Shown here: one piece after another, positions 1-8,912 of the stretch
Layout of the letters: every line of letters starts with the position of its first letter
Position numbering within the stretch: the first letter of the stretch is position 1
Assembly: GCA_032160705.1 (NCBI GenBank)
Contig: JAVHVE010000006.1
Span: 49,434-113,433, forward strand
Length of the DNA: 64,000 nt
Source of the DNA: QHXM01 sp032160705
GTDB taxonomy: Bacteria; Acidobacteriota; Blastocatellia; Pyrinomonadales; Pyrinomonadaceae
Direction: 5' to 3'
Program-made: the position numbers and the translations under genes
The notes under the pieces: generated by a model
What the model saw: only the letters and a program-made list of their open reading frames with translations
What the model was told of the DNA's origin: nothing
Databases searched by the model: none

Positions 1-1
1 C

Positions 2-1543
2 AGCAATCGAAGCGGCGTCGGGGCTAAGGTTGAAGCGCGAGCCGGAAGTCTCGTGCAAAAGCTGGAAACCTATTCGGCCACGCCTTCGCCTGCTCCGGCA
101 GATGTCGTCTTCGGTCTGGGAAAGCGCGCCGTGGCGGACGCCGTGCGTGTGCTCTGGCCTGCCGGAATCGTGCAGGCTGAGACAGAGGTTGCGGCGCGCG
201 GCGCTGACCCGAAGAAGACGGCGACCACGCTGCCCGTCACAGAGCTTGATCGCAAGCCATCCTCTTGCCCTTATCTTTATACGTGGAATGGCAAGCGGTT
301 CGAGTTCATCACGGATTTCATGGGCGGCGGCGAGATGGGTTACTGGGAAGCACCGGGGCACTACAACACGCCCGACCCGGATGAGTATGTCCGCATTCGT
401 GGCGACCAGTTGAAGGAGCGCAACGGACGTTTTGAGCTTCGCGTCACCAATGAGCTTGAAGAAGTTCTCTACGTTGATCGCCTGCAACTAATCGCGGTCG
501 CGCACCCCATCGGCGTTGAAGTTTATCCGAACGAAGGAATGACCAGCCCGCCGCGTCCTTCCAAGCTCTACGTCACGAAAGATGCGCGCCCTCCGCTTGC
601 GGCTGTGGACGAGCACGGCCACGACGTTCTCGCGCGCATCGCCAAAGTTGATCGCCAGTACCCGGACGACTTCCCACTCGACCGCATTCGCGGCTATGCG
701 GGCGAGCACAGTCTGACGATGAAGCTCGACAAAGATGGGCGAGGGGGGCGCACGCTTCTGCTCCTGACCGGCTGGACGGATTACGCATTTTCGAGCGACA
801 ACGTCGCGGCCTCGCACGCCGGACTTGAGACGAAGCTGCCCGCGTTGCAAGTCAAAGATACCGAGGGAGAGTGGCGCACGGTTATCGAAGATATAGGCAT
901 TCCGGTCGGGCGACCGCAGACGGTGACGGTTGATCTGACCGGAAAATTCCTCTCGGCGAGCCGCGAGGTCCGCATCCTGACGAACATGCGAATCTACTGG
1001 GATCAGATTCTCGTTGATACTTCTAATAGCATCACGCCGCATCTCATGGTGCGTCTTAATCTGTTGCAGGCAAATTTAAGCTGGCGAGGTTATTCGCGCG
1101 AAGTCACGCCGGACGGGCGCGAGCCTTTCAGCTATGATTACGAGCAGGTCTCTTTCACTGCGCCCTGGAAGGTAGTGCCGGGTCGCTACACGCGCGAGGG
1201 AAACGTGAGCGAATTGCTGTCAAAGACGGACGACATCTTCGTCATCGCGCGTACAGGCGATGAGCTGAGCCTTTCGTTCGACGCCACCAGGTTGCAGGGG
1301 CTATTGCCTGCGGGCTGGACGCGAACCTTCCTGCTCTACTCCGACGGCTTCAGCAAAGAGATGGACATCAACTCGGCCAGCCCCGATCAGGTCACGCCGC
1401 TTCCATTTCACGGCATGAGCCGTTACCCGTACCGCGCACCCGAAGCCTATCCAATGACCGGGGAGCGCCGCGCTTACATGGATAATTACAATACGCGAAT
1501 CGTCGCATCACCAATAACTACGTTAGTGACAAGTGACAAGTAA
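2..1543 (+). CDS. ASPIC/UnbV (CRTAC1-type) protein, C-terminal part, cut by the left edge
   Basis: The frame is open from base 2, so the gene begins upstream of the window; the GTG at 53 is internal. About 513 residues are visible. The first 50 or so are the end of an ASPIC/UnbV domain (NRSGVGAKVEARAGS, then FGLGKR and VRVLWPAG), the module that closes the two FG-GAP proteins downstream. A further ~450 residues follow that those two lack, opening with CPYLYTWNGKRFEF and TDFMGGGEMGY; I do not recognise a function for this part. The protein is probably exported like its relatives, but the signal peptide would lie outside the window. The last codons (TTLVTSDK) are encoded by the left arm of a repeat hairpin, so the natural C-terminus was probably changed by that element. 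The family call is firm and the role unknown. Confidence 0.8.
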   Translation, partial: SNRSGVGAKVEARAGSLVQKLETYSATPSPAPADVVFGLGKRAVADAVRVLWPAGIVQAETEVAARGADPKKTATTLPVTELDRKPSSCPYLYTWNGKRFEFITDFMGGGEMGYWEAPGHYNTPDPDEYVRIRGDQLKERNGRFELRVTNELEEVLYVDRLQLIAVAHPIGVEVYPNEGMTSPPRPSKLYVTKDARPPLAAVDEHGHDVLARIAKVDRQYPDDFPLDRIRGYAGEHSLTMKLDKDGRGGRTLLLLTGWTDYAFSSDNVAASHAGLETKLPALQVKDTEGEWRTVIEDIGIPVGRPQTVTVDLTGKFLSASREVRILTNMRIYWDQILVDTSNSITPHLMVRLNLLQANLSWRGYSREVTPDGREPFSYDYEQVSFTAPWKVVPGRYTREGNVSELLSKTDDIFVIARTGDELSLSFDATRLQGLLPAGWTRTFLLYSDGFSKEMDINSASPDQVTPLPFHGMSRYPYRAPEAYPMTGERRAYMDNYNTRIVASPITTLVTSDK

Positions 1544-1597
1544 CAGGTGACAAGAGAAAACTTTCTTTCCTGTCACCTGTCACTTGTCACCTGTCCC
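1526..1597. repeat. Long hairpin with arms of degenerate GTGACAA-type tandem repeats
   Basis: Left arm 1526-1555 is a run of GTGACAAGT/AACAGGT-like 7-8-mers; right arm 1567-1597 is its complement (CTGTCACCTGTCACTTG). The loop contains AGAGAAAAC. It overlaps the end of the upstream gene and stops 13 bases before the nitrilase ATG. A close relative with the same loop and the same CGGCTTTTA right flank lies at 52017-52090, just before murQ. Confidence 0.85.
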
Positions 1598-1610
1598 GGC
1601 TTTTAGATTT

Positions 1611-2633
1611 ATGGAACACATCAGATATTCAGTCGCAGCATGTCAAACGGATTTGTCGAATCCGATTGAGCGGAAGCAAATGCGCGCTAACACGGATCGC
1701 ATGCTTTCGATGATTGATTCGGCGGTGGCGGGCGCTGCGCCGTTTCTGCCGGTGCGTCTCGTCGTCTTCCCGGAGTTTGCGCACGCTGCTCCGGTTTTTC
1801 CGACAGTTGCGGAGTTGATTGAAAAACTAGCGGTGCGAATCCCTAACGAGCACACCGAGCGACTCGAACAGAAAGCGCGCGAGTACGACATCTACATTCA
1901 GAGCGGCTCGATGCTGGAGGTGGATGCGAAGTGGCCCGATGTGGTTTTCAATACGACCTGCCTGATTGGGCCTGAAGGGATTTTGTATAAATACCGGAAG
2001 GTCAACACGTGGATTCCGTATGAAGTCCACGCGAGCCCGCACGATCTGGAAGGCTACGACGAGCCTCTATTTCCGGTTGCCGACACAGCGATTGGGCGCA
2101 TCGGCTGCGCGATCTGCTACGACTGGCTGTTCCCGGAAGCAATTCGTCAGTTGGCGGCCAACGGCGCGGAGGTGTTGGTGCGCGTCTCGGCGTACATGGA
2201 CCCCTGGGGCGCGACCGAGCCAATGGACTGGTGGACTGTGGTCAATCGCTGCCGCGCGCTTGAGAACACGGCTTACGTCGTCGCAGCCAACCAGGGTGCA
2301 AGCCTCAAGCATTACCCGCCGTATTCATGGCCGGGCGGAAGTCAGGTCGTTGATTACGACGGACGCATTCTCGCACAGGCCAGTCCGGGGCCGGGCGAGA
2401 GAATCGTCGTCGCGCCCGTTGACATCACGGCGCTCAGGCACGAGCGCGCCGTCAGGCGCGGGCATCACATGCTCGCGCATCTTCGGACAGAGGCTTACCC
2501 GGTGTATGGCGAGCACAGGTATCCGCCGAAGCTTGACGAAAACGATGCTGAATCGAATCAGCTTTCGTATGAGCGGAATAATCAGTTGATTGACGAAGCA
2601 AAGCTGCGTCTCAGCAAGCGTCTTCAGGATTAA
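1611..2633 (+). CDS. Carbon-nitrogen hydrolase (nitrilase superfamily)
   Basis: Predicted 340-residue cytoplasmic amidase/nitrilase-type hydrolase. The family triad is visible: Glu in VVFPEFAH, Lys in YKYRKVNTW, and the nucleophile Cys in GCAICYDWLFPEA. The open frame extends back to 1584 but only into the hairpin repeat, so I take the ATG at 1611 (MEHIRYSVAACQ), which starts exactly at the usual first strand of the family. No Shine-Dalgarno sequence is visible because the repeat lies directly upstream. Substrate unknown; amide or nitrile hydrolysis is inferred from the triad. The small membrane protein starts directly behind its stop and may be cotranscribed. Confidence 0.85.
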   Translation: MEHIRYSVAACQTDLSNPIERKQMRANTDRMLSMIDSAVAGAAPFLPVRLVVFPEFAHAAPVFPTVAELIEKLAVRIPNEHTERLEQKAREYDIYIQSGSMLEVDAKWPDVVFNTTCLIGPEGILYKYRKVNTWIPYEVHASPHDLEGYDEPLFPVADTAIGRIGCAICYDWLFPEAIRQLAANGAEVLVRVSAYMDPWGATEPMDWWTVVNRCRALENTAYVVAANQGASLKHYPPYSWPGGSQVVDYDGRILAQASPGPGERIVVAPVDITALRHERAVRRGHHMLAHLRTEAYPVYGEHRYPPKLDENDAESNQLSYERNNQLIDEAKLRLSKRLQD

Positions 2634-2651
2634 ATGAAGGAGCCGAAGATA

Positions 2652-3068
2652 ATGAAAAACAGGATCATCAAAAATGTATTGCTGGGGATAGTCATCGCAC
2701 TCGTCGCAACATATTTGTTTCCGGGAGTGCTCTTCTTCTTCCTTGAAGGGCCGAAAGGTCTGCTGGTGATATTCTCCCTCCTCCCTTTGTATGGTCTCTT
2801 CTATACGTTCTGGTTGGTGATACCTTTAGGCGTGGCGCTGGGAATGTTGATTCCGCGAATGGCCAGTGGGAAAGATCGTTGGACGGCTGCGCTGCATGGG
2901 GCTGGCTTCGGTGCGTTGGCCGGATTAGTCTCCGTTTTTTGTTTTACCTCCGTCTTCCGTCTAGGGCCGGGGGTGGATGTCCTCTGGATTTCCGTCATAG
3001 CTTACTGCGCGTTATGGGTGGGCGGATATGCTTTCTACTGCGCGCGAGGTCAGAGCTTATACAGGTAG
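2652..3068 (+). CDS. Small integral membrane protein, function unknown
   Basis: About 138 residues with four hydrophobic segments: NVLLGIVIALVATYLF, an LLVIFSLLPLYGLFYTFWL stretch, GFGALAGLVSVFCF and LWISVIAYCALWVGGYAF. A frame-matched ATG at 2634 touches the nitrilase stop, but AAGGAG at 2637-2642 sits about nine bases before the ATG at 2652 (MKNRIIKN), which I prefer. I recognise no family. It follows the nitrilase closely and is followed by a hairpin repeat that may end the transcript. Confidence 0.6.
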   Translation: MKNRIIKNVLLGIVIALVATYLFPGVLFFFLEGPKGLLVIFSLLPLYGLFYTFWLVIPLGVALGMLIPRMASGKDRWTAALHGAGFGALAGLVSVFCFTSVFRLGPGVDVLWISVIAYCALWVGGYAFYCARGQSLYR

Positions 3069-3097
3069 TAGCGAGTTGCAGAACAAAGTAAGGCGAG

Positions 3098-3177
3098 AAA
3101 CGATCCACTAAGTTACACGAAGAGACACGAAGACGATAAATGTTTAGTGTCGCTTCGTGTTATTTCGTGGATCGTTC
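3098..3177. repeat. CACGAAG-type hairpin repeat
   Basis: Left arm around 3098-3133 (CGATCCACTAAGTTACACG, then repeated ACACGAAG) pairs with right arm 3149-3177 (CTTCGTGTTATTTCGTGG, then ATCGTT). The central loop is AT-rich. It lies between the small membrane protein and the next gene and could stop transcription. A close relative lies at 30988-31081 and a diverged one forms the outer arms at 38281-38469. Confidence 0.8.
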
Positions 3178-3223
3178 CCCATTCTTTTATTGTGCAACTT
3201 GAGAGAGTCTCCGATTTTCTTAC

Positions 3224-5047
3224 ATGAGTTTTTCCCATCACTTCACCAAGCACCGCCTGCGCCTCATACTAGCGGCATTGACGCTTTCATTCCTTCACGG
3301 CGCTCATACGGTCGTGGCTCAAAAGCCGACGCCGACACCGACGCCTGCGCCCCAGCGCACGGGACGCGCCTACGGCGGCAGCGAGGCAAAAGGGCCGCCT
3401 CCGCCGCCGGGGCCGCAAGCGCCTTCGCCCGTGACGTTCACAGATATTACGGCGCAGGCAAAAATCGATTTCAGGCAAGCGGCCTCGCCCACGTCGCAAA
3501 AGTACCTGCTGGAATCGATGGGCGGCGGGGTGGCGATGTTTGACTATGATAATGATAATCGTCTCGATCTCTACTTCACCAACGGAGCGCGTCTTGATGA
3601 TCCCATGCCGAAAGGCTCTAGCCCGGACAAGCGCGACCCTAAATTCTGGAATCGTCTCTATCATCAGAAACCGGACGGCACGTTCGAGGATGTGACGGAG
3701 CGTGCAGGCGTGAAAGGCGAAGGCTATTCGATGGGTGTCGCGGCGGGCGATTACGACTCGGACGGGTTCTGCGATTTTTATGTGACGGCGTATGGCTCTA
3801 ACCACCTCTATCGTAATCGCGGCGACGGAACGTTTGAGGACGTAACGAAGAGAGCGCACGTTACTGCTGGCGGTTGGAGCACGAGCGCGGGTTGGCTGGA
3901 TTACGACCACGATGGAAGGCTCGACCTTTTCGTCGCGCGCTACGCCGATTGGGATTTCGAGAAAGGCTCTATTTACTGCGGCGATCCGCGTCCGGGTTTC
4001 CGCGCCTACTGTCACCCGGATAACTTCAAAGGCGCGTCGAACCTGCTCTTTCATCAAAAAGCGGACGGCACGTTTGAAGACGTATCGGCACAATCAAAAA
4101 TCACAGACCCAAACGGAAAAGGGCTGGGAGTCGCGTTCGCGGATTTTGATAACGACGGGTGGACGGATATTCTCGTCGCCAATGACAGTGTGCGGCAACA
4201 GCTTTATCGTAACAAGGGCGATGGCCAGTTTGAAGAGTTAGCATTGATGGCCGGGGTTGGTTACGACGAAAACGGGAAGACGTTTGCGGGGATGGGCGTT
4301 GACGCGCGTGATTACGACAACGATGGATTGCCGGACATTTTCATCACCGCGCTGTCGAACGAAACCTATCCGCTCTATCGCAACAACGGCGACGGCTCGT
4401 TTACCTACACGACCAACTCGACGGGCGTCGGCCAGATTACGCTTCTTTATTCCGGGTGGGGCACGCGCTTTTTCGATGCGGACAATGACGGCTGGCTGGA
4501 CATCTTCGTCGCGCAGGGACATGTGCTCGATACGATTGAGAAAACTTCTGCTTATTTGAAATATAAACAGACGCCGCTCTTGATGCGGAACACCGGCAAG
4601 GGATTTGTCAATGTCTCGCTGAGTGCCGGGCAGCCCTTTAGTCAACCGATTGCCGCTCGCGGCGCGGCGTTCGGTGATCTGGACAATGACGGTGATACGG
4701 ATATTGTAATTGGAGTCGTCGAAGGCTCGCCCGTCATCTTGAGAAACGACGGCACGCGAAACCACTGGCTGGGTGTGACGCTCACGGGCGCGAAGTCGAA
4801 TCGCAACGGGCTTGGCGCGCGAATCACTTTGACGGATGGCAGCGGGCGACAGCAAGCGCATGAAGTGACGAGCGCAGGCAGCTATCTTTCGTCAAATGAC
4901 CCGCGCCTCATCTTTGGCATCGGAACGGCGACGAGCATCAAAGCTGTGGAGGTGCGCTGGCCGGGAGGCCGCACTCAGCGCATCACGAACCCGTCGCCTG
5001 ATCGTTACCTGACGATTAAGGAACAGGATGCGACAGCGAAAGAATAA
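3224..5047 (+). CDS. Exported FG-GAP/ASPIC-UnbV (CRTAC1-type) protein
   Basis: 607 residues. An N-terminal signal peptide (LILAALTLSFLHGAHTVVAQ) is followed by a Pro/Thr linker (KPTPTPTPAPQ). Seven FG-GAP/calcium-type blades are seen, each with a D-x-D-x-D core: DYDNDNRLDL, DYDSDGFCDF, DYDHDGRLDL, DFDNDGWTDI, DYDNDGLPDI, DADNDGWLDI, DLDNDGDTDI. The C-terminus is an ASPIC/UnbV domain (NGLGARITL ... FGIGTATSIKAVEVRWPGG). This is a beta-propeller adhesion or binding protein by family; ligand unknown. The ATG at 3224 starts directly before the basic n-region of the signal peptide. Confidence 0.9.
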   Translation: MSFSHHFTKHRLRLILAALTLSFLHGAHTVVAQKPTPTPTPAPQRTGRAYGGSEAKGPPPPPGPQAPSPVTFTDITAQAKIDFRQAASPTSQKYLLESMGGGVAMFDYDNDNRLDLYFTNGARLDDPMPKGSSPDKRDPKFWNRLYHQKPDGTFEDVTERAGVKGEGYSMGVAAGDYDSDGFCDFYVTAYGSNHLYRNRGDGTFEDVTKRAHVTAGGWSTSAGWLDYDHDGRLDLFVARYADWDFEKGSIYCGDPRPGFRAYCHPDNFKGASNLLFHQKADGTFEDVSAQSKITDPNGKGLGVAFADFDNDGWTDILVANDSVRQQLYRNKGDGQFEELALMAGVGYDENGKTFAGMGVDARDYDNDGLPDIFITALSNETYPLYRNNGDGSFTYTTNSTGVGQITLLYSGWGTRFFDADNDGWLDIFVAQGHVLDTIEKTSAYLKYKQTPLLMRNTGKGFVNVSLSAGQPFSQPIAARGAAFGDLDNDGDTDIVIGVVEGSPVILRNDGTRNHWLGVTLTGAKSNRNGLGARITLTDGSGRQQAHEVTSAGSYLSSNDPRLIFGIGTATSIKAVEVRWPGGRTQRITNPSPDRYLTIKEQDATAKE

Positions 5048-5121
5048 GACAGGAGACAGAAGTTAGTAGTTAGGAGTCAGAAGTCAGAATGAGCATTGCT
5101 AACGCTATGCATAAGTTTTTA

Positions 5122-5321
5122 GCCCCGTCAGGGGCGTGTGAATTTAGCCCAGCACTTCAGTGCTGGGTTAAGAAGCAGGAACTGAAAGAGAGTCCCGGCG
5201 GGACGACTGAAGATAAAAGTCACGCATTTGTTCAGTCGTCCCTACGGGACTCAGACCTATCTCCTGATTTCATTCCCAGCACTGAAGTGCTGGGCTATTA
5301 TCAAGAGTCCCTGACGGGACT
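5122..5321. repeat. Mirrored six-palindrome array (copy 1)
   Basis: Three palindromes are followed by their reverse complements in reverse order: GCCCCGTCAGGGGC (5122-5135); a 26-base TAGCCCAGCACTT palindrome (5145-5170); AGTCCCGGCGGGACGACT (5191-5208); then AGTCGTCCCTACGGGACT (5234-5251); the CCCAGCACTGAAGTGCTGGG palindrome (5275-5298); and AGTCCCTGACGGGACT (5306-5321). Gaps between neighbours are about 7-9 and 20-23 bases. The rest of 5048-5337 contains a purine-rich run with ACAGAAG/GTCAGAAG repeats (5048-5087), resembling a single arm of the other hairpin family, and no gene. Confidence 0.9.
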
Positions 5322-5337
5322 CCATAAGCTTTATCAT

Positions 5338-7197
5338 GTGCGGTCAATACTAGCCAACAGCTTCTTCCTTTCCAACGTCATCTCTTTCTTCACTGTTTTC
5401 ATCTTCGCTTGCGCGCCTCTGGCCGTCGTCGCGCAGACGCCAACACCTTCTCCCACTCCGACGCAGCAGATGGGCGGCGTCTCTACGGGAGCGGCCATTA
5501 ATTATACTTCGCGGCGCACGGTCGGCATCACTGATGCCAATGCTCCGGTTGTCTTTGAAGACATCACAGCACAAACCGGGCTGCAATCTTTTATTCATCG
5601 CTCAGGCGGCCATGCGAAAGATTACATTGTCGAGACACCATCGGGCGGAGTCGCCATCTTCGACTATGACGGTGACGGGCGGCCAGACATTTACCTCGTC
5701 AACGGCTCAACCTTTGCCGCGATGCAGGGCAAGGAAAAACCGCCACGCGCCGCGCTCTTTCGCAACAAGGGCAACTGGCAGTTTGAAGATGTGACGGAGA
5801 GGGCGGGTGTGGCGAACGAGCGCTGGGGATTCGGTGTCGCCGTCGGCGACTACGACAATGATGGTCGCCCGGATATGTACGTCGGCAACTTCGGCGTCTC
5901 GCGCCTTTATCACAATAATGGTGACGGCACGTTCACGGATGTGGCGGAGAAACTGGGCGTGGCGCGCAAAGGCTGGAGTACGGGAGCAACGTTCGGCGAT
6001 TACGACAATGACGGAAGGTTAGACCTGTTCGTGCCGGGCTATCTGGATTTCGATTTGAATAATTTGCCGCCCAACCCGAGCGAAGCTGGCAAGCCCGGCG
6101 GCACGGGAAAAAACTTCTGCCAGTTTCGCGGCACTCCCGTGATGTGCGGGCCGCGCGGTCTGAAAGGCGAGGGCGACACGCTCTATCATCAGAAGGCGGA
6201 CGGCACGTTTGAAGATGTCAGCCTGAAGGCGGGCGTCAACGACCCGGGAAAGTTTTACGGCTTTACTTCCGCTTTCATTCATGCGGACGATGATGACCTG
6301 CTCGATTTGATCGTCGTCAACGATTCGACTCCGAAATTGTTTTATATCAATAAAGGCGACGGAACATTTGAAGAAGTCGGCTACCCGGCGGGCGTGGCCT
6401 TGAATGAGAACGGGCGCGAACAGGCCGGGATGGGGCTCGGCATCGGCGATTACGATAATGATGGCCGCATTGATTTCTACGTCACAAACTTTTCGGATGA
6501 TTCAAACACGCTCTATCACAACGATGGCGGCGGCAACTTCACGGACGTTACTTTTCAGGCAGGGCATGGCGAGGCGACGATTCCTTTCCTGGGCTGGGGC
6601 ACGAGTTTTATAGATTACGATAATGATGGCTGGAAGGATGTCCTTGTGGCTAACGGCCATGTCTACCCGGCGGTGGACGAGCATCAATGGGGAACGAGCT
6701 TCGCGCAGCAGCTCTTGCTATTTCGCAATCTTGGAACGGGCAGGTTCGGGCGCGTTGGCGCAGCGCCCGGAAGCGGGCTGGCCATCGCTCTCCCGGCGCG
6801 CGGGCTGGCCGTCGGCGATCTGGACGGCGATGGGCGACTTGACGCTGTCGTCAACAATATTGATACGAGACCGACTGTGCTCAGAAACGCAACCAAACAG
6901 GCCGCGCACTGGCTCTCGCTGCGATTGATCGGCGACGTGGCGAAAAAGAGTCCGAAGGATGCAGTTGGCGCGATTGCCTTTGTGACCATCGGCAAGATGC
7001 GCCAGCGTCAGGATGTCATTAGCGGCGCGGGCTACGCTTCACAGAACGATATGCGCCTACATTTCGGCCTCGGGGCAGCGACCAAAATTGATAAGCTTGA
7101 AATCGTCTGGCCGAATGGGACGACGGAGACAATCAATGTTCCCGGCGTGGATCGTGTCCTGACCATCGTGCAGGGTAAAGGCGTTTCCGGCAAGTGA
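5338..7197 (+). CDS. Exported FG-GAP/ASPIC-UnbV (CRTAC1-type) protein
   Basis: The open frame reaches back to 5089 but its first 83 codons translate the palindrome array. The first start that precedes a plausible signal peptide is GTG 5338 (VRSILANSFF, then ISFFTVFIFACAPLAVVAQ), giving about 619 residues. Seven FG-GAP cores follow, for example DYDGDGRPDI, DYDNDGRPDM, DYDNDGRLDL, DYDNDGWKDV and DLDGDGRLDA; one (HADDDDLLDL) is atypical. An ASPIC/UnbV domain ends the protein (HFGLGAATKIDKLEIVWPNG). It is a close paralogue of the gene at 3224. The start has no clear ribosome site, so translation from within the array is not excluded. Confidence 0.85.
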   Translation: MRSILANSFFLSNVISFFTVFIFACAPLAVVAQTPTPSPTPTQQMGGVSTGAAINYTSRRTVGITDANAPVVFEDITAQTGLQSFIHRSGGHAKDYIVETPSGGVAIFDYDGDGRPDIYLVNGSTFAAMQGKEKPPRAALFRNKGNWQFEDVTERAGVANERWGFGVAVGDYDNDGRPDMYVGNFGVSRLYHNNGDGTFTDVAEKLGVARKGWSTGATFGDYDNDGRLDLFVPGYLDFDLNNLPPNPSEAGKPGGTGKNFCQFRGTPVMCGPRGLKGEGDTLYHQKADGTFEDVSLKAGVNDPGKFYGFTSAFIHADDDDLLDLIVVNDSTPKLFYINKGDGTFEEVGYPAGVALNENGREQAGMGLGIGDYDNDGRIDFYVTNFSDDSNTLYHNDGGGNFTDVTFQAGHGEATIPFLGWGTSFIDYDNDGWKDVLVANGHVYPAVDEHQWGTSFAQQLLLFRNLGTGRFGRVGAAPGSGLAIALPARGLAVGDLDGDGRLDAVVNNIDTRPTVLRNATKQAAHWLSLRLIGDVAKKSPKDAVGAIAFVTIGKMRQRQDVISGAGYASQNDMRLHFGLGAATKIDKLEIVWPNGTTETINVPGVDRVLTIVQGKGVSGK

Positions 7198-7208
7198 GCC
7201 GGTGAAGC

Positions 7209-7242
7209 GATGAACTGAAAGACAAAAGCTTTTCAGTTCATC
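7209..7242 (+). terminator. Perfect 12-bp stem-loop after the CRTAC1 gene
   Basis: GATGAACTGAAA (7209-7220) pairs perfectly with TTTCAGTTCATC (7231-7242) around a 10-base loop, 11 bases after the stop codon. A strong T-run does not follow, so it may be a weak terminator or an RNA-stabilising hairpin. Confidence 0.5.
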
Positions 7243-7446
7243 GTTCAGCGTTCCTCATCCATTGTTTCTTAAAATATTCTCGTCGCATCGGGGCAAAAAA
7301 GTTGTATGATGCGTTCTCCTCGCTTTTCGGAATGAGCCAGCGGTCAGACCTTTTTCTCTTTTTCTTCTTTTTTTGAGCTTACATGCCGGGCGGCATTCTG
7401 CCATTCCCTGATTCGAGACTGATTCCGCCTGACGGGAGCGTACCCT

Positions 7447-8643
7447 GTGCGTCGAATTGATCTGACAAGAGTGCAAGCCGCGCGCGCCAACACGATCCGC
7501 GACATCAACCGGCAGATCGTGCTCAACTACGTGCGCGAAAAAGAACCAATCTCTCGTGCGGACATCGCACGCGAAACCGAATTGCAGCGTTCCACCGTCT
7601 CGACCATCGTCGATGCTCTTCAGGCCGACGGCCTGATTGAAGAAATCGGGGCTGGCGAATCCACAGGGGGACGCCGTCCGACGCTTCTCAGAATTCGCAC
7701 TTCGGGCGTGATGGCTATCGGCGTTGACATCACCCCGTCGCAAACCATCATCGCCACCAGCAATCTTGCGGGACGCGTGCTCGAACAGGAGAAATTTCCG
7801 ACCGATCCTCAATTCGAGAAGACGATCCGGCGCGTCGTTGATTGTGTGCAGGCGATGGCTTGTAAATACAAAGGCTCGATAGAGGCCGTCGGAGTCAGTC
7901 TGCCGGGGCTGGTTGATACGGCCATGAGCCGTGTGCTCTACGTTCCGTATTTCAAATGGCGCGACTTAGAGATTGCCGAAATCATTACTAACGCCACAGG
8001 ACTGGACGTGACGGTTGAGAACGACGCGAACGCGGCTGCGCTGGCAGAGTTGTGGTTCGGTCGCCCGGAGGTCAGCCAGATCAGAGACTTCGTCATGGTG
8101 CTGGTGGCCGAAGGCATCGGGACGGGAATCGTTTTCGACGGGCAAATATATAAGGGGCAGTACAGCGCGGCTGGCGAGTTCGGCCACATGATTATCGGGC
8201 AGGGAGCGCCCGTGGCCTGTTCCTGCGGCAACTACGATTGCTGGGAGGCTTTCTCTTCAGAGCGCGCCGCGCTGGCGCGTTACCAGCAGATGAGGAGCGC
8301 CAGCGCCAACACTCACCCGAGCGACTTCACAGAATTGGTCGAGCGGGCGCTTGGCGGCGAACGTGCTGCGGAAGATGCTTTGCTTGAAACGGCGCACTAT
8401 CTCGGCATCGGCATCTCGAATCTGATTGTCGGCTTCAGTCCAGAGGCCGTGATCGTTGGCGGACGCATCGCTCGCGCCTGGTCGCTCGTGGCCGATGCTC
8501 TGGGTGAAACCGTCGAGCGAAGCATCAGGCGCGGCCTGCCTTCAGCGCGCATCCTGGCCTCAACCCTGGGCGACCCACCGACATTGCTGGGAGCTTTGAG
8601 CCTCGTTCTCGCCAATAAATTCGCCTCCGCCTCTGCCGCCTGA
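7447..8643 (+). CDS. ROK-family transcriptional repressor (NagC/Mlc type)
   Basis: 398 residues with GTG start; GGGAG lies about nine bases upstream. Residues ~20-65 form a winged helix-turn-helix (INRQIVLNYVREKEPISRAD, then STVSTIVDALQADGLI). The rest is a ROK sugar-kinase fold: IGVDITPS near 95 and the zinc-binding signature CSCGNYDCWEAFSSE near 258-272. The first glycine-rich phosphate loop is degenerate (GVDITPSQT), as expected for a regulator rather than a kinase. Such proteins repress sugar-use genes until a sugar binds. It stands immediately before the TonB receptor and glucan enzymes and is the likely local regulator; its effector cannot be read from the sequence. Confidence 0.9.
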   Translation: MRRIDLTRVQAARANTIRDINRQIVLNYVREKEPISRADIARETELQRSTVSTIVDALQADGLIEEIGAGESTGGRRPTLLRIRTSGVMAIGVDITPSQTIIATSNLAGRVLEQEKFPTDPQFEKTIRRVVDCVQAMACKYKGSIEAVGVSLPGLVDTAMSRVLYVPYFKWRDLEIAEIITNATGLDVTVENDANAAALAELWFGRPEVSQIRDFVMVLVAEGIGTGIVFDGQIYKGQYSAAGEFGHMIIGQGAPVACSCGNYDCWEAFSSERAALARYQQMRSASANTHPSDFTELVERALGGERAAEDALLETAHYLGIGISNLIVGFSPEAVIVGGRIARAWSLVADALGETVERSIRRGLPSARILASTLGDPPTLLGALSLVLANKFASASAA

Positions 8644-8690
8644 GCGCCCCTTAGCCTGAAACCTTTTTTACCGCCAGAGCCAGAAAAGTG

Positions 8691-8720
8691 TTGACAGCCC
8701 GCCAAAACTGTATTAATTAT
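8691..8720 (+). promoter_or_regulatory. Probable promoter of the TonB receptor gene
   Basis: A perfect TTGACA (8691-8696) is followed after 14-18 bases by the AT-rich TATTAATTAT (8711-8720), which can supply a -10 element. It lies about 190 bases before the receptor ATG and just after the ROK gene. No clear operator dyad was found. Confidence 0.45.
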
Positions 8721-8912
8721 TACTTCGTTCGGTAAGGCAACAAACTTCAATCGCCGTTACTTTTCAGTTAATTCGACAAAATCCAAGAGCCTGAGCGTGG
8801 TGAACTCCGCCTCCGGCTATAAATCTATTGTTGAGCGCGAAACAAATACTTTCGCCGCTTGCGCGGTGAAAGTGCAACCGTTAACTCTTCTGCTCGCACA
8901 CGAGGTCCAGCC

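Noticed and set aside
5122..5321. Repeated palindromes as a CRISPR array
   Set aside because: Units are not identical direct repeats with equal spacers; they are different palindromes in mirror order, and no cas gene is present.
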